From assembly GCA_017521985.1 (NCBI GenBank), contig JAFXAZ010000102.1, positions 1 to 64,000 of the forward strand: a stretch of 64,000 bases of DNA, in the 5' to 3' direction. The position numbers were made by a program, and so were the translations under genes. This stretch comes from Lachnospiraceae bacterium. Its GTDB lineage: Bacteria; Bacillota; Clostridia; Lachnospirales; Lachnospiraceae. A model generated the notes under the pieces. That model had not been told where the DNA came from. It did no database searches and saw only the letters and a list, made by a program, of their open reading frames with translations. Below, piece after piece: positions 7,724 to 15,156 of the stretch. How positions within the stretch are numbered: the stretch's first letter is position 1; each line of letters begins with the position of its first letter.

Positions 7724-8374
7724 TTAAAATGAATCACTTAGCATTATTCGATTTCCTGCATCATACAAAGTAAATTTTTTTATTTTTGAAATGCTTTGTC
7801 CAATAATGTACATGTCATTAGGTTGATAAAAGAAAGTTTCAAGATATCTTTCACCCATACTTTTGTTAAAAGCGATTCCCAAATGATTATATGTATTTTT
7901 TTCTTTTTCTTCAAAAAGAAGATAGTCACTTTTAATTTTAGATTTTATAAATGTCGGATTGAAATTAATTATTGCATCAGTATATGTAAGCGTTGTAAGA
8001 TTTTCATAGGAAAATTTTTCATATCTTTCTTTTATGACAGAGAAAAAAACACTATTTCTAACCATTATGTCAGTAAAGGTTTCATTTTTAATACGACGAA
8101 TAATTTCTTTTAATTTAACATGTAAATTATTTTTATCCAACCAAAATTGAATAAGCTGAATATCCTTCAACTTATGAAGCCCTAACAAATGTGGAAAATT
8201 ATCTTCTCGGTAAATAACATTAATGTTTTCTCCATTTGATAGTTCGTATTCTACCCTACAATTTTCCAATCGCATATAGTCATTGTACTTTTTTAACAAA
8301 TCATTCATGACATTATCCAACCGTTCTATTTCATTAGCTATAAAATAATGCTCCTGACCTAATATCAGGAGCAC
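7724..8374 (-). CDS. PBECR4-like nuclease-domain protein
   Basis: The sequence resembles PBECR4 proteins (phage barnase/EndoU/colicin-E5/RelE-like nuclease family 4): a strand-rich start leading to NFPHLLGLHKLKD (59-71), a helical middle, and an IKSDYLLFEEKEKN segment followed by HLGIAF and a C-terminal MYIIGQSISK. The family assignment is from memory of the pattern. The first possible start is GTG at 8374, inside a strong hairpin and without a clear ribosome site; Met23 (8308) is an alternative. A promoter and a folded RNA lie directly upstream, so expression may be controlled by that leader. Confidence 0.5.
   Translation of the reverse strand: MLLILGQEHYFIANEIERLDNVMNDLLKKYNDYMRLENCRVEYELSNGENINVIYREDNFPHLLGLHKLKDIQLIQFWLDKNNLHVKLKEIIRRIKNETFTDIMVRNSVFFSVIKERYEKFSYENLTTLTYTDAIINFNPTFIKSKIKSDYLLFEEKEKNTYNHLGIAFNKSMGERYLETFFYQPNDMYIIGQSISKIKKFTLYDAGNRIMLSDSF
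8350..8372 (-). terminator. Terminator-like hairpin at the start of the PBECR4-like ORF
   Basis: Perfect 8-bp arms GCTCCTGA and TCAGGAGC separated by 7 nt, followed on the minus strand by ATTATTTTA. The stem would end a transcript coming from the promoter at 8495-8523 and it overlaps the first codons of the downstream ORF. The T-run is short, so it may work as an attenuator rather than a full stop. Confidence 0.5.
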
Positions 8375-8388
8375 TATATCTCTTTTGT

Positions 8389-8468
8389 AGGGTTCCTTTT
8401 TCTTCAGCTTAGCCTATTCGGGAGAGCGAACCAACTCTCAAATGGGAACTCCAGTTATGAGCCGAATG
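8389..8468 (-). ncRNA. Candidate structured RNA with three-way junction and pseudoknot
   Basis: Complementary blocks nest exactly: outer stem 8417-8422 with 8463-8468 (ATTCGG/CCGAAT), a 5-bp hairpin 8423-8427 with 8436-8440, and a second hairpin 8441-8446 with 8452-8457 with one mismatch. The loop of the first hairpin (8429-8433) is complementary to 8391-8395, allowing a 5-bp pseudoknot. A sigma-A promoter lies just upstream and a terminator-like hairpin just downstream. No Rfam family is recognised; a riboswitch, an RNA antitoxin, or a leftover TnpB guide RNA are all possible. Confidence 0.4.
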
Positions 8469-8494
8469 ACCACAACCTTCATCGTTCACTATTA

Positions 8495-8523
8495 CTATAT
8501 CAAAAAAATCCTTACTTTTCAAT
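8495..8523 (-). promoter_or_regulatory. Sigma-A type promoter for the structured RNA / PBECR4 unit
   Basis: On the minus strand TTGAAA (-35) and TATAGT (-10) are separated by 17 bp. Transcription would begin near 8488, a few bases before the folded RNA. Confidence 0.5.
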
Positions 8524-8559
8524 AGTTGGAAATAATCTTTGTCAAAAAATGTTTATGAC

Positions 8560-9144
8560 CTACAACGTAATCTCTTTTAAAAGCTGCACAACCTCGACCG
8601 CAAGCTTGCCCTCTTCTGCTTCCAGGGCATTCATCTGCCCAAGGCGTTCTGCGTATTTTTTTAAGTCAGTATAAACTTTTACGTTTACACCTTTGATACC
8701 GGCGCGTTTCAAATACTCTTCGATGTGTGCTTCCAGACCATATGCGTCCAGCTTATCCTCAGAAAACAGGACTAGACATTTTGCTTTATAGGCAGCATGT
8801 GCCACTTTGTAAGTCACTTTTTCAGTAGTAAAAATCAAATCGTAGAGACCGTTTAATCCACTGCTAATTGGCTTTACTATGTCATGAATTGCTTTGCTAC
8901 AGCTTTTATGACGCAAAAACATAATTGTACTAACTAAACTTTTGCTGGCCGGAAGACAGCCAAGTACCGCTACTACGGTAAGCACATTCATTTTACTCTT
9001 CGTAGCTATATAGCCGGCAATAAATAAGGAAATAGAAATACCAAAATACACCAATGTACGAATTATTTCATATTTTTTCTGGCTATCAATATAGCCGTAA
9101 GTATTTTTCACCTGTGCGGTCGAAAAAAAACGTTTAAACTGCAT
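8560..9144 (-). CDS. Conserved hypothetical membrane protein, 194 aa
   Basis: I take the Met at 9144 as start: AGGAG lies 7 nt upstream and the sequence MQFKRFFSTAQVKN follows; the longer open frame reads back into the YgiQ gene. Two membrane segments (about 31-50 and 53-78) sit in the N-terminal half, followed by a soluble C-terminal domain of about 100 residues containing LYDLIFTTEKVTYKVAH and LVLFSEDKLDAYG. No catalytic motif is evident. It begins 13 bp after the YgiQ-like stop and is probably co-transcribed. Confidence 0.65.
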   Translation of the reverse strand: MQFKRFFSTAQVKNTYGYIDSQKKYEIIRTLVYFGISISLFIAGYIATKSKMNVLTVVAVLGCLPASKSLVSTIMFLRHKSCSKAIHDIVKPISSGLNGLYDLIFTTEKVTYKVAHAAYKAKCLVLFSEDKLDAYGLEAHIEEYLKRAGIKGVNVKVYTDLKKYAERLGQMNALEAEEGKLAVEVVQLLKEITL

Positions 9145-9157
9145 GTAATTTCTCCTA

Positions 9158-11122
9158 TTATTTCTTCTTGTGTACTTGACGGATGGTCTTTTTCTTTTTC
9201 GGAGCAGCTTGCTTACTACCCTGTGCAGACCTTGTGCCCGGTTTGCCTGCGGTACCCTTAGGAGACATCTGCTTTCCGGTTGGTTTGCTTGTCGTCTGTT
9301 TAGCACCCAGCGTCACCTTTTCTGCTGCAAAACGACGTGGCTTAATCAAGCACTTTTTATCAAAACCAATTAAATCCGTACGTTCCGCCTTAACCAATGC
9401 TTCGTATACCAAATCATAATTCTTTGGATTGCGATACTGAATCAGTGCACGCTGCATTGCTTTTTCGTGTGGATTTTTACACACATAAACCGGCTTCATA
9501 TCTCGTGGATCCAATCCGGTATAATACATCACGGTTGACACCGTAGATGGCGTCGGGTAAAAGTCCTGCACCTGCTCCGGCATATAACCTAAATCCCGCA
9601 AATACTCGGCAAGCTCAATGGCCTCTTTCAGGGTACTTCCCGGATGGGAGCTCATTAAATATGGAACAAGGTACTGCTCCTTGCCCAGCTTTTTATTAAT
9701 TTCATAATATTTCTTAACAAAGCGCTCATAAACTGCCTTTTCCGGCTTACCCATACGGCAGAGAACGGCGTCACTGATATGCTCCGGTGCTACCTTTAAC
9801 TGGCCACTTACATGATGCTCTACCAATTCATAAAAGAAGGTGTCATCCTTATCTGCCAACAGGTAGTCAAAACGAATACCGGAACGAATAAATACTTTTT
9901 TTACTTTTGGAACCTGACGTAACTTACGCAGTAATTTCAAATAGTCGCTGTGGTCTGCTTTCATATTTGGACAAGGCTGTGGGAAGAGGCATTGTCTGTG
10001 CTTGCAAACACCTACTTTTAACTGCTTTTCACAGGAAGGCTGACGGAAATTAGCTGTTGGACCACCCACGTCATGAATATAGCCCTTAAAATCCGGTTCC
10101 TCCGTAAGCAGCTTGGCCTCTTCTAAAATAGACTCATGGCTTCGAACCTGAATGGTACGTCCCTGATGGAAAGTAAGGGCACAAAAACTGCATCCGCCAA
10201 AACAACCGCGGTTACTAATCAAACTAAATTTAATCTCTGCAATGGCAGGCACACCGCCTTTTTCTTCGTAAGAGGGATGATAGGTTCTCTCATACGGAAG
10301 TGCATACACTGCATCCATTTCCTCCATGCTAAGTGGCTCTTGAGGCGGATTCTGAACCACAAATATACCGTTTGGATAAGGCTCTACTAAAACCTTTCCG
10401 GTAAATGGATCTGTACTGTTATATTGAATAGCAAAGCTTTCAGCATATTTACGAGGCACTTCCTTCATAGAGGTATAATCCGGCAGCATCACGCTATTGT
10501 ACAATCCGGAAATGTCTTTGGTTTTATAAAGAGTCCCTGCAACAAAGGTAATATCCTGTACTGCAATTCCGCTGTTTAAGGCATCTGCAATTTCCACGAT
10601 AGATTTTTCACCCATACCATAAGAAATCAAATCTGCCTGACTATCCAACAAAATAGAACGTTTAAAGGAGTTAGACCAATAATCGTAATGTGCCATACGC
10701 CTTAAACTGGCTTCAATACCCCCTATAATAATTGGTGTCTTTTTGTAGGTACGACGAATCAGATTACCATATACTACTGTAGCGTAATCCGGACGCTTGC
10801 CCATTTCACCACCCGGTGTATAAGCATCCTTATCACGACGCTTTTTGGATACGGAGTAATGATTTACCATGGAATCCATGTTGCCGCCGGAAATCAAAAA
10901 TCCCAGACGCGGCTCACCTAAAATCGTAATACTTGTATCGTCTTTCCAGTCCGGTTGCGCAATAATGCCCACGCTATAACCGTGACTTTCCAGCACTCTG
11001 CTGATAATTGCATGACCAAAAGAAGGGTGATCCACATACGCGTCACCCGTAATATAAACAAAGTCTAATTGTTCGATTCCTCTGTCTATCATATCTTGTT
11101 TGCAAATTGGTAAAAATGCCAT
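9158..11122 (-). CDS. YgiQ-type radical SAM protein
   Basis: The 654-residue protein matches the UPF0313/YgiQ family in length and order: an N-terminal cobalamin-binding-like region starting FLPICKQDM, the conserved VVYGNLIRR and [12 protein letters not shown] blocks, and the radical SAM cluster motif CFGGCSFC (Cys307, 311, 314) in the centre. The C-terminus is the usual Lys/Gln/Gly-rich basic tail ending VHKKK. The iron-sulfur cluster cleaves SAM; the physiological reaction is unknown. GAGG precedes the ATG. Confidence 0.88.
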   Translation of the reverse strand: MAFLPICKQDMIDRGIEQLDFVYITGDAYVDHPSFGHAIISRVLESHGYSVGIIAQPDWKDDTSITILGEPRLGFLISGGNMDSMVNHYSVSKKRRDKDAYTPGGEMGKRPDYATVVYGNLIRRTYKKTPIIIGGIEASLRRMAHYDYWSNSFKRSILLDSQADLISYGMGEKSIVEIADALNSGIAVQDITFVAGTLYKTKDISGLYNSVMLPDYTSMKEVPRKYAESFAIQYNSTDPFTGKVLVEPYPNGIFVVQNPPQEPLSMEEMDAVYALPYERTYHPSYEEKGGVPAIAEIKFSLISNRGCFGGCSFCALTFHQGRTIQVRSHESILEEAKLLTEEPDFKGYIHDVGGPTANFRQPSCEKQLKVGVCKHRQCLFPQPCPNMKADHSDYLKLLRKLRQVPKVKKVFIRSGIRFDYLLADKDDTFFYELVEHHVSGQLKVAPEHISDAVLCRMGKPEKAVYERFVKKYYEINKKLGKEQYLVPYLMSSHPGSTLKEAIELAEYLRDLGYMPEQVQDFYPTPSTVSTVMYYTGLDPRDMKPVYVCKNPHEKAMQRALIQYRNPKNYDLVYEALVKAERTDLIGFDKKCLIKPRRFAAEKVTLGAKQTTSKPTGKQMSPKGTAGKPGTRSAQGSKQAAPKKKKTIRQVHKKK

Positions 11123-11145
11123 AATTTATCCTCTATAATAAACGT

Positions 11146-11790
11146 TTATAATAAATCCAAATAATTTTCTACATAATAATCGGCCATCGCCTTTTTGGCT
11201 TCTCTTTGGTCTGCAGAATATACATCTTCCACAGCACAAAGCTTCATTCCGGCACGTTTTCCTGCGGTAAGCCCCGTCACAATATCTTCAAACACCAGAC
11301 AATGCTCCGGTTCTACACCTACCCTTTTGGCCGCTTCCAAATAAATATCCGGTGCAGGCTTTCCTGCTCCCACTTCGCAGGACGTAATAATGGTATCAAA
11401 ATAAGGCATGAATCCTAAATGCTCTGCTACTGCATTTACTAATTCTCTGGAATTGCTGGTGCAGATTGCGGTGCGAATACCTTTTTCTTTTAACATTTTC
11501 ACAAATTCAAAAGCACCTTCTTTGAAAAAGATTTCCTCAGAATACTTCTGAAAGGCCATCTCATTCCAGATATTCATAATTTCCTCAATAGATGGCGGCA
11601 AACTAAACCTATCCTTAATATAACAGGCAGTTTCCCGAAAGCTCATGCCTTCGATTTCTCGCTGCAACGTAGGCGGAAGTTCATACCCGAATCTTCCCAA
11701 AAACTCAATATCAATGTCCTTCCAGATATGCATGGAATCCAGTAACGTTCCATCCATATCAAACAAACAAGCTTTTATGTTATTTAACAT
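11146..11790 (-). CDS. HAD family phosphatase (beta-phosphoglucomutase-like)
   Basis: FDMDGTLLDS (9-18) carries the nucleophile and acid Asp residues, a four-helix C1 cap follows (about 20-90), and motif II TSNS near 112 plus the motif IV segment VFEDIVTGL complete a subfamily IA HAD enzyme. Members dephosphorylate sugar phosphates or isomerise them. AAGGAA precedes the ATG. The gene abuts the pseudouridine synthase stop by 1 bp, so they share a transcript. Substrate not predictable. Confidence 0.82.
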   Translation of the reverse strand: MLNNIKACLFDMDGTLLDSMHIWKDIDIEFLGRFGYELPPTLQREIEGMSFRETACYIKDRFSLPPSIEEIMNIWNEMAFQKYSEEIFFKEGAFEFVKMLKEKGIRTAICTSNSRELVNAVAEHLGFMPYFDTIITSCEVGAGKPAPDIYLEAAKRVGVEPEHCLVFEDIVTGLTAGKRAGMKLCAVEDVYSADQREAKKAMADYYVENYLDLL

Positions 11791-11791
11791 G

Positions 11792-12502
11792 TTATTTATT
11801 CCTTAATGCTGTAATTTCTTCCTCTGTCAAGGCTCGGTAACTGCCCTTTTCCAGTGATCCGTCTAACGTAAGTGCTCCAAAGCTTATACGTTTTAAATAA
11901 AGCACCTCACTGCCTACTGCCTTAAGCATACGCTTCACCTGGTGATATCTGCCCTCACTAATGGTCAAATGTATATGAGTATCATCTATAATCTCTACCT
12001 TGGCGGGAATCGTCTTTTTATCGTCTCCAATGTCCACACCCTGTTCCAAGGCTTCTATTTGCCCCAAATCAAGCTTTTCCGGCACTTCCACGAAATAAGT
12101 CTTTGGCACATGTTTGCGTGGGCTTAAAATGGCGTGTGAAAGCTCGCCATCATTGGTTAATAACAAAAGTCCCTCGGTATCCTTATCCAGTCGCCCTACC
12201 GGAAACAGGTCTTTTCTGGCATCTTCCCCCAAAAAAGACATAACCGTTTTCTGCACCTTGTCCTCCGTAGCTGTTATGACTCCGGCAGGCTTATGCAGCA
12301 TATAATAATAAAATTCCTGATACGTTAAAACCTTACCCTGAAATGCAATTTCATGGGTATCAGGGTCTATTTTAAAATCCGGACTTTTCTCTATGATACC
12401 ATCCACAGTCACGAAGCCTTTTTTTAGAAAAGCCTTCACTTCGCTTCTGGTTCCCAATTCCATATCACAAAGAAATTTATCCAACCTTACCAGCTTTGCC
12501 AT
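11792..12502 (-). CDS. 16S rRNA pseudouridine synthase, RsuA/YtzG family
   Basis: An N-terminal S4 RNA-binding domain (residues 1-60) is joined to an RsuA-type catalytic domain with GRLDKDTEGLLLLTNDG (103-119; catalytic Asp106) and a C-terminal GRYHQVKRM motif. The product converts a uridine of small-subunit rRNA (U516 in E. coli RsuA) to pseudouridine. Length (236 aa) is normal. AAAGG precedes the ATG. It is divergent from the YlbJ-like gene, with only 35 bp between starts. Confidence 0.88.
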   Translation of the reverse strand: MAKLVRLDKFLCDMELGTRSEVKAFLKKGFVTVDGIIEKSPDFKIDPDTHEIAFQGKVLTYQEFYYYMLHKPAGVITATEDKVQKTVMSFLGEDARKDLFPVGRLDKDTEGLLLLTNDGELSHAILSPRKHVPKTYFVEVPEKLDLGQIEALEQGVDIGDDKKTIPAKVEIIDDTHIHLTISEGRYHQVKRMLKAVGSEVLYLKRISFGALTLDGSLEKGSYRALTEEEITALRNK

Positions 12503-12537
12503 AGAATGAACCTTTCTAAAATATCATATATTGTACT

Positions 12538-13422
12538 ATGATTTTGATAATTGTTTATACGTTAATCTTACTTTTTACGGACAGGGCTGCGGCAGGTGCT
12601 CTGTGCATGCAGGCGTTACAACAATGGTACGAAACCATGATTCCTGCCCTCTTTCCCATGATGCTTATAAGCAGCATTTTGGTTGATACCGGTTTTGCGC
12701 AAAAAATCGGTAAACTATTAAATCATACGCTGCTTCGTTTCCTGCGTATCAGCGACAGCGGATGCTATTGTCTCCTCACCGGATTTCTTTTCGGCTTTCC
12801 CATGGGCGCTAAAACCACTGCCGACATGCTTGCCAAAGAAGCTCTCACTTATAAGGAAGCTGAATATCTTTTAAGCTTTATCAATTGCCTGGGGCCTATG
12901 TATACCTTTAATCTGATACATAAGCTTTTTCCGGCACATGATGTTTTGACCCTGCTATTTGGTGTATATGGCCTGCCCCTTTTCTATGGAGTTTTTCTGC
13001 GCTATACGTTGCACCGCAAAACAGACTTTAGTACCAAAAAATCAAGCATCATACCGACACATCACATTCCACTTATAGATGCTTTATATGAATGTGTGCC
13101 CAAATGCGGTCGCTCCATATTGATGCTGGGTGGATATATGGTACTGTTTCAAGTATCCTTTCTTACCCTGGAACATGTTTTGTCCAGTATAAATGTGGTT
13201 ACCAATGTGTGCTATCCGTTATTGGAAATCACCGGAGGTTTTTTTCTGCTGTCACAAGAAACTCCTCTGTCATGGATACTTTTCTATACCACCTTTGGCG
13301 GTGCATGCTGCATGATACAGACCTACAGCTTCTTAAAACCGGCAGGACTTCCCATACGAATCTACTTGCTCCACAAAACCATTCTGGCTGTAATCGCTTT
13401 TCTGGTTGGCACACTTTTATAA
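12538..13422 (+). CDS. ylbJ: YlbJ-like sporulation integral membrane protein
   Basis: A 294-residue polytopic protein of the nucleoside-recognition/Gate family with the pattern YlbJ members share: MIPALFPMMLISSIL near the N-terminus, the Gly-rich GFLFGFPMGAKTTADM and a second half SILMLGGYMVLFQVS. YlbJ is needed for spore cortex formation in Bacillus. In Bacillus ylbJ also lies next to rsmD and coaD, as here, although it is on the opposite strand in this window. No clear ribosome site precedes the ATG at 12538; the true start could be slightly different. Confidence 0.75.
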   Translation: MILIIVYTLILLFTDRAAAGALCMQALQQWYETMIPALFPMMLISSILVDTGFAQKIGKLLNHTLLRFLRISDSGCYCLLTGFLFGFPMGAKTTADMLAKEALTYKEAEYLLSFINCLGPMYTFNLIHKLFPAHDVLTLLFGVYGLPLFYGVFLRYTLHRKTDFSTKKSSIIPTHHIPLIDALYECVPKCGRSILMLGGYMVLFQVSFLTLEHVLSSINVVTNVCYPLLEITGGFFLLSQETPLSWILFYTTFGGACCMIQTYSFLKPAGLPIRIYLLHKTILAVIAFLVGTLL

Positions 13423-13428
13423 AGCATT

Positions 13429-13471
13429 TTCACGAACCATACTGCATCTAAAAAACAGTATAGTTCGTGAA
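13429..13471. terminator. Bidirectional terminator between convergent genes
   Basis: A long stem (TTCACGAAC-CATACTG pairing with CAGTATaGTTCGTGAA) encloses an A-rich loop, with A/T runs on both sides. It sits between the YlbJ-like stop (plus) and the coiled-coil gene stop (minus), so it can end transcripts from both sides. Confidence 0.7.
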
Positions 13472-13488
13472 TAAAAAGTGCTATATAA

Positions 13489-14091
13489 TTACATCAGGCT
13501 AATCTCGCCAGCAGCAGTCTGTGGCTCTTCGTATGTATATTCTTCTTCATCCTCATCCCCACGAAGCTCACGGCGGTTATTAACTACTACATCACGGTAC
13601 TGATTCAAGCTGGTCAGCATATTTTCGTACTGACCTGAAGTAGTCTGAATAGCATGTGCCATTAAATTCTCGATATTTGCGAGTAATTCATCGGTATACT
13701 GAACCGCTGCTATACGCATTGCATTTGCTTCTGCCGCTGCGGCATCTACTAATTCCTGTGCTTTCTGACGAGCCATGGTTTCTACTTCCTGTGCTCTTGC
13801 ATGAGCCTGCTGCATAATTTCATGCTCACTTACCAATTCGTTGGTCTGAACAGTAGCCTTATTCACCAATGCTTCTGCTTTGGAACGTGCATCATCCAAA
13901 ATAGCATCCTTCTGTGCCATAATCTTCTGATAACGCTTTAATTCTTCCGGAGTTCTGCGCTTTAATTCATCTAAAAGCTCCTCCATGTGATATCTATCCA
14001 CGATAATATTTTCCTTAGAAAATGCCTGTGGCTTGCAGCTTGCGATATACTGCTCCATTTCATCAATTAACTGTTCCATTCTGCTCTGCAT
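13489..14091 (-). CDS. Coiled-coil protein, DivIVA/ATPase-subunit-H-like
   Basis: The 200-residue protein is Ala/Glu/Gln-rich from about residue 50 to 165 with heptad-like spacing, predicting a long coiled coil. The N-terminal part (MEQLIDEMEQYIAS, then ENIIVDRYHMEELLDELKRRTPEE) resembles DivIVA-like scaffold proteins found beside coaD in Clostridia. The C-terminal tail is acidic. GGAGG precedes the ATG. It ends the parE-parC-rsmD-coaD run. A role in division or envelope organisation is inference only. Confidence 0.65.
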   Translation of the reverse strand: MQSRMEQLIDEMEQYIASCKPQAFSKENIIVDRYHMEELLDELKRRTPEELKRYQKIMAQKDAILDDARSKAEALVNKATVQTNELVSEHEIMQQAHARAQEVETMARQKAQELVDAAAAEANAMRIAAVQYTDELLANIENLMAHAIQTTSGQYENMLTSLNQYRDVVVNNRRELRGDEDEEEYTYEEPQTAAGEISLM

Positions 14092-14096
14092 AATAA

Positions 14097-14591
14097 TTAC
14101 TCCTCCAATTTATATCCATATTTTTGGTAAATTTCATTTAAAATACAATCCGGTACCAAACCGGTAATATCGCCTTTAAACTTCGCAACTTCTCTCACCG
14201 CGGAGCTGCTAAGATGCGCATACTCCAAACCGGTTGCTAAAAATAACGTCTCCACTTGGCCTTTTGAAAGAATACGATTAAACTGAGCTGTCGGAAGTTC
14301 ATATTCGAAATCAGACGGAGTACGAAGGCCCCTGATAGAAACCTGTATACCATGCGTCCTTGCATAATCTACTAAAAAGCCGGAAAAAGAATCTACTTTT
14401 ACATTTGGCAGCTCTGACACTGCTTCTTTTATCATATTAACACGTTCTTCTACGGAAAACAACGGAGATTTTTCATGATTATTTAAAACTGCAACCGTTA
14501 ATTCATCAAAAATTGCAGCAGCACGGCGAATTAAATCCATGTGTCCCATAGTAAGCGGGTCAAAACTGCCCGGATAAATTGCCTTGCTCAT
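14097..14591 (-). CDS. coaD: Phosphopantetheine adenylyltransferase
   Basis: CoaD transfers AMP from ATP to 4'-phosphopantetheine, the penultimate step of coenzyme A synthesis. The 164-residue protein has the nucleotidyltransferase T-x-G-H signature in GSFDPLTMGH (8-17), the IRGLR motif (87-91) and the C-terminal SSSAVRE segment (128-134). Length is typical. AAGGAGG precedes the ATG. It starts 1 bp after the rsmD stop, the common rsmD-coaD pairing. Confidence 0.95.
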   Translation of the reverse strand: MSKAIYPGSFDPLTMGHMDLIRRAAAIFDELTVAVLNNHEKSPLFSVEERVNMIKEAVSELPNVKVDSFSGFLVDYARTHGIQVSIRGLRTPSDFEYELPTAQFNRILSKGQVETLFLATGLEYAHLSSSAVREVAKFKGDITGLVPDCILNEIYQKYGYKLEE

Positions 14592-14592
14592 G

Positions 14593-15141
14593 CTATATCC
14601 TCCTTAAAAATACGTGTTTATTGGTTTTATAACGTTTTTCTTTATAAACCTCAAACCCAAGCCCCTCTGCATAGTCAAAATCCGTTTCCAAAGAGGTTTC
14701 CACAATAATCATGGTGTTTTCCGTTACAAATTTCATATCCTTTAAATACGTGAGAACCTGTTTTTCATGTCCCATGCTGTACGGCGGATCCATAAAAATG
14801 ATATCCACTTCTTTTTCAAAAATATGATGCAGGGAACTGACTGCGTCCGTTTTCAACACAACTGCTAAATCCTTTAACTTGGTAGAAGTCAGATTTGCTT
14901 CAATGCAGGTCAAAGGTTCTTTTGCGTTTTCCACAAAATAAGCTTTTCTGGCACCACGACTCAGTGCCTCAATGCCAATACCACCGCTTCCACTGAACAT
15001 ATCCACAAATACGCAATCTGCAAGATAAGACTGAATCATATTAAATAAGGTTTCTTTAATACGGTCCTGGGTTGGTCTGGTATGCAATCCTTCCGGTGTC
15101 TTTAATTTCATGCCTCTTGCAATTCCCGCAATAACTCTCAT
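14593..15141 (-). CDS. rsmD: 16S rRNA (guanine-N2) methyltransferase RsmD
   Basis: RsmD methylates a conserved guanine (G966 in E. coli) of 16S rRNA. The protein begins MRVIAGIARGMKLKTP, has TRPTQDRIKETLFN (21-34), the SAM-binding VDMFSGSGGIGIEA (46-59) and the catalytic DPPY (118-121). The 182-residue length is normal. AAAGGAAG precedes the ATG, 16 bp after the parC stop. B. subtilis has the same rsmD-coaD order. Confidence 0.93.
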   Translation of the reverse strand: MRVIAGIARGMKLKTPEGLHTRPTQDRIKETLFNMIQSYLADCVFVDMFSGSGGIGIEALSRGARKAYFVENAKEPLTCIEANLTSTKLKDLAVVLKTDAVSSLHHIFEKEVDIIFMDPPYSMGHEKQVLTYLKDMKFVTENTMIIVETSLETDFDYAEGLGFEVYKEKRYKTNKHVFLRRI

Positions 15142-15156
15142 ATCTTCCTTTCTGCG

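Noticed and set aside
1-8400. Integron-type cassette array
   Set aside because: Genes share orientation, but the intergenic gaps are short and I see no repeated attC-like hairpins and no integrase.
8410-8553. 47-codon open frame on the minus strand through the structured RNA
   Set aside because: No start codon with a ribosome site, and nested stems explain the sequence better.
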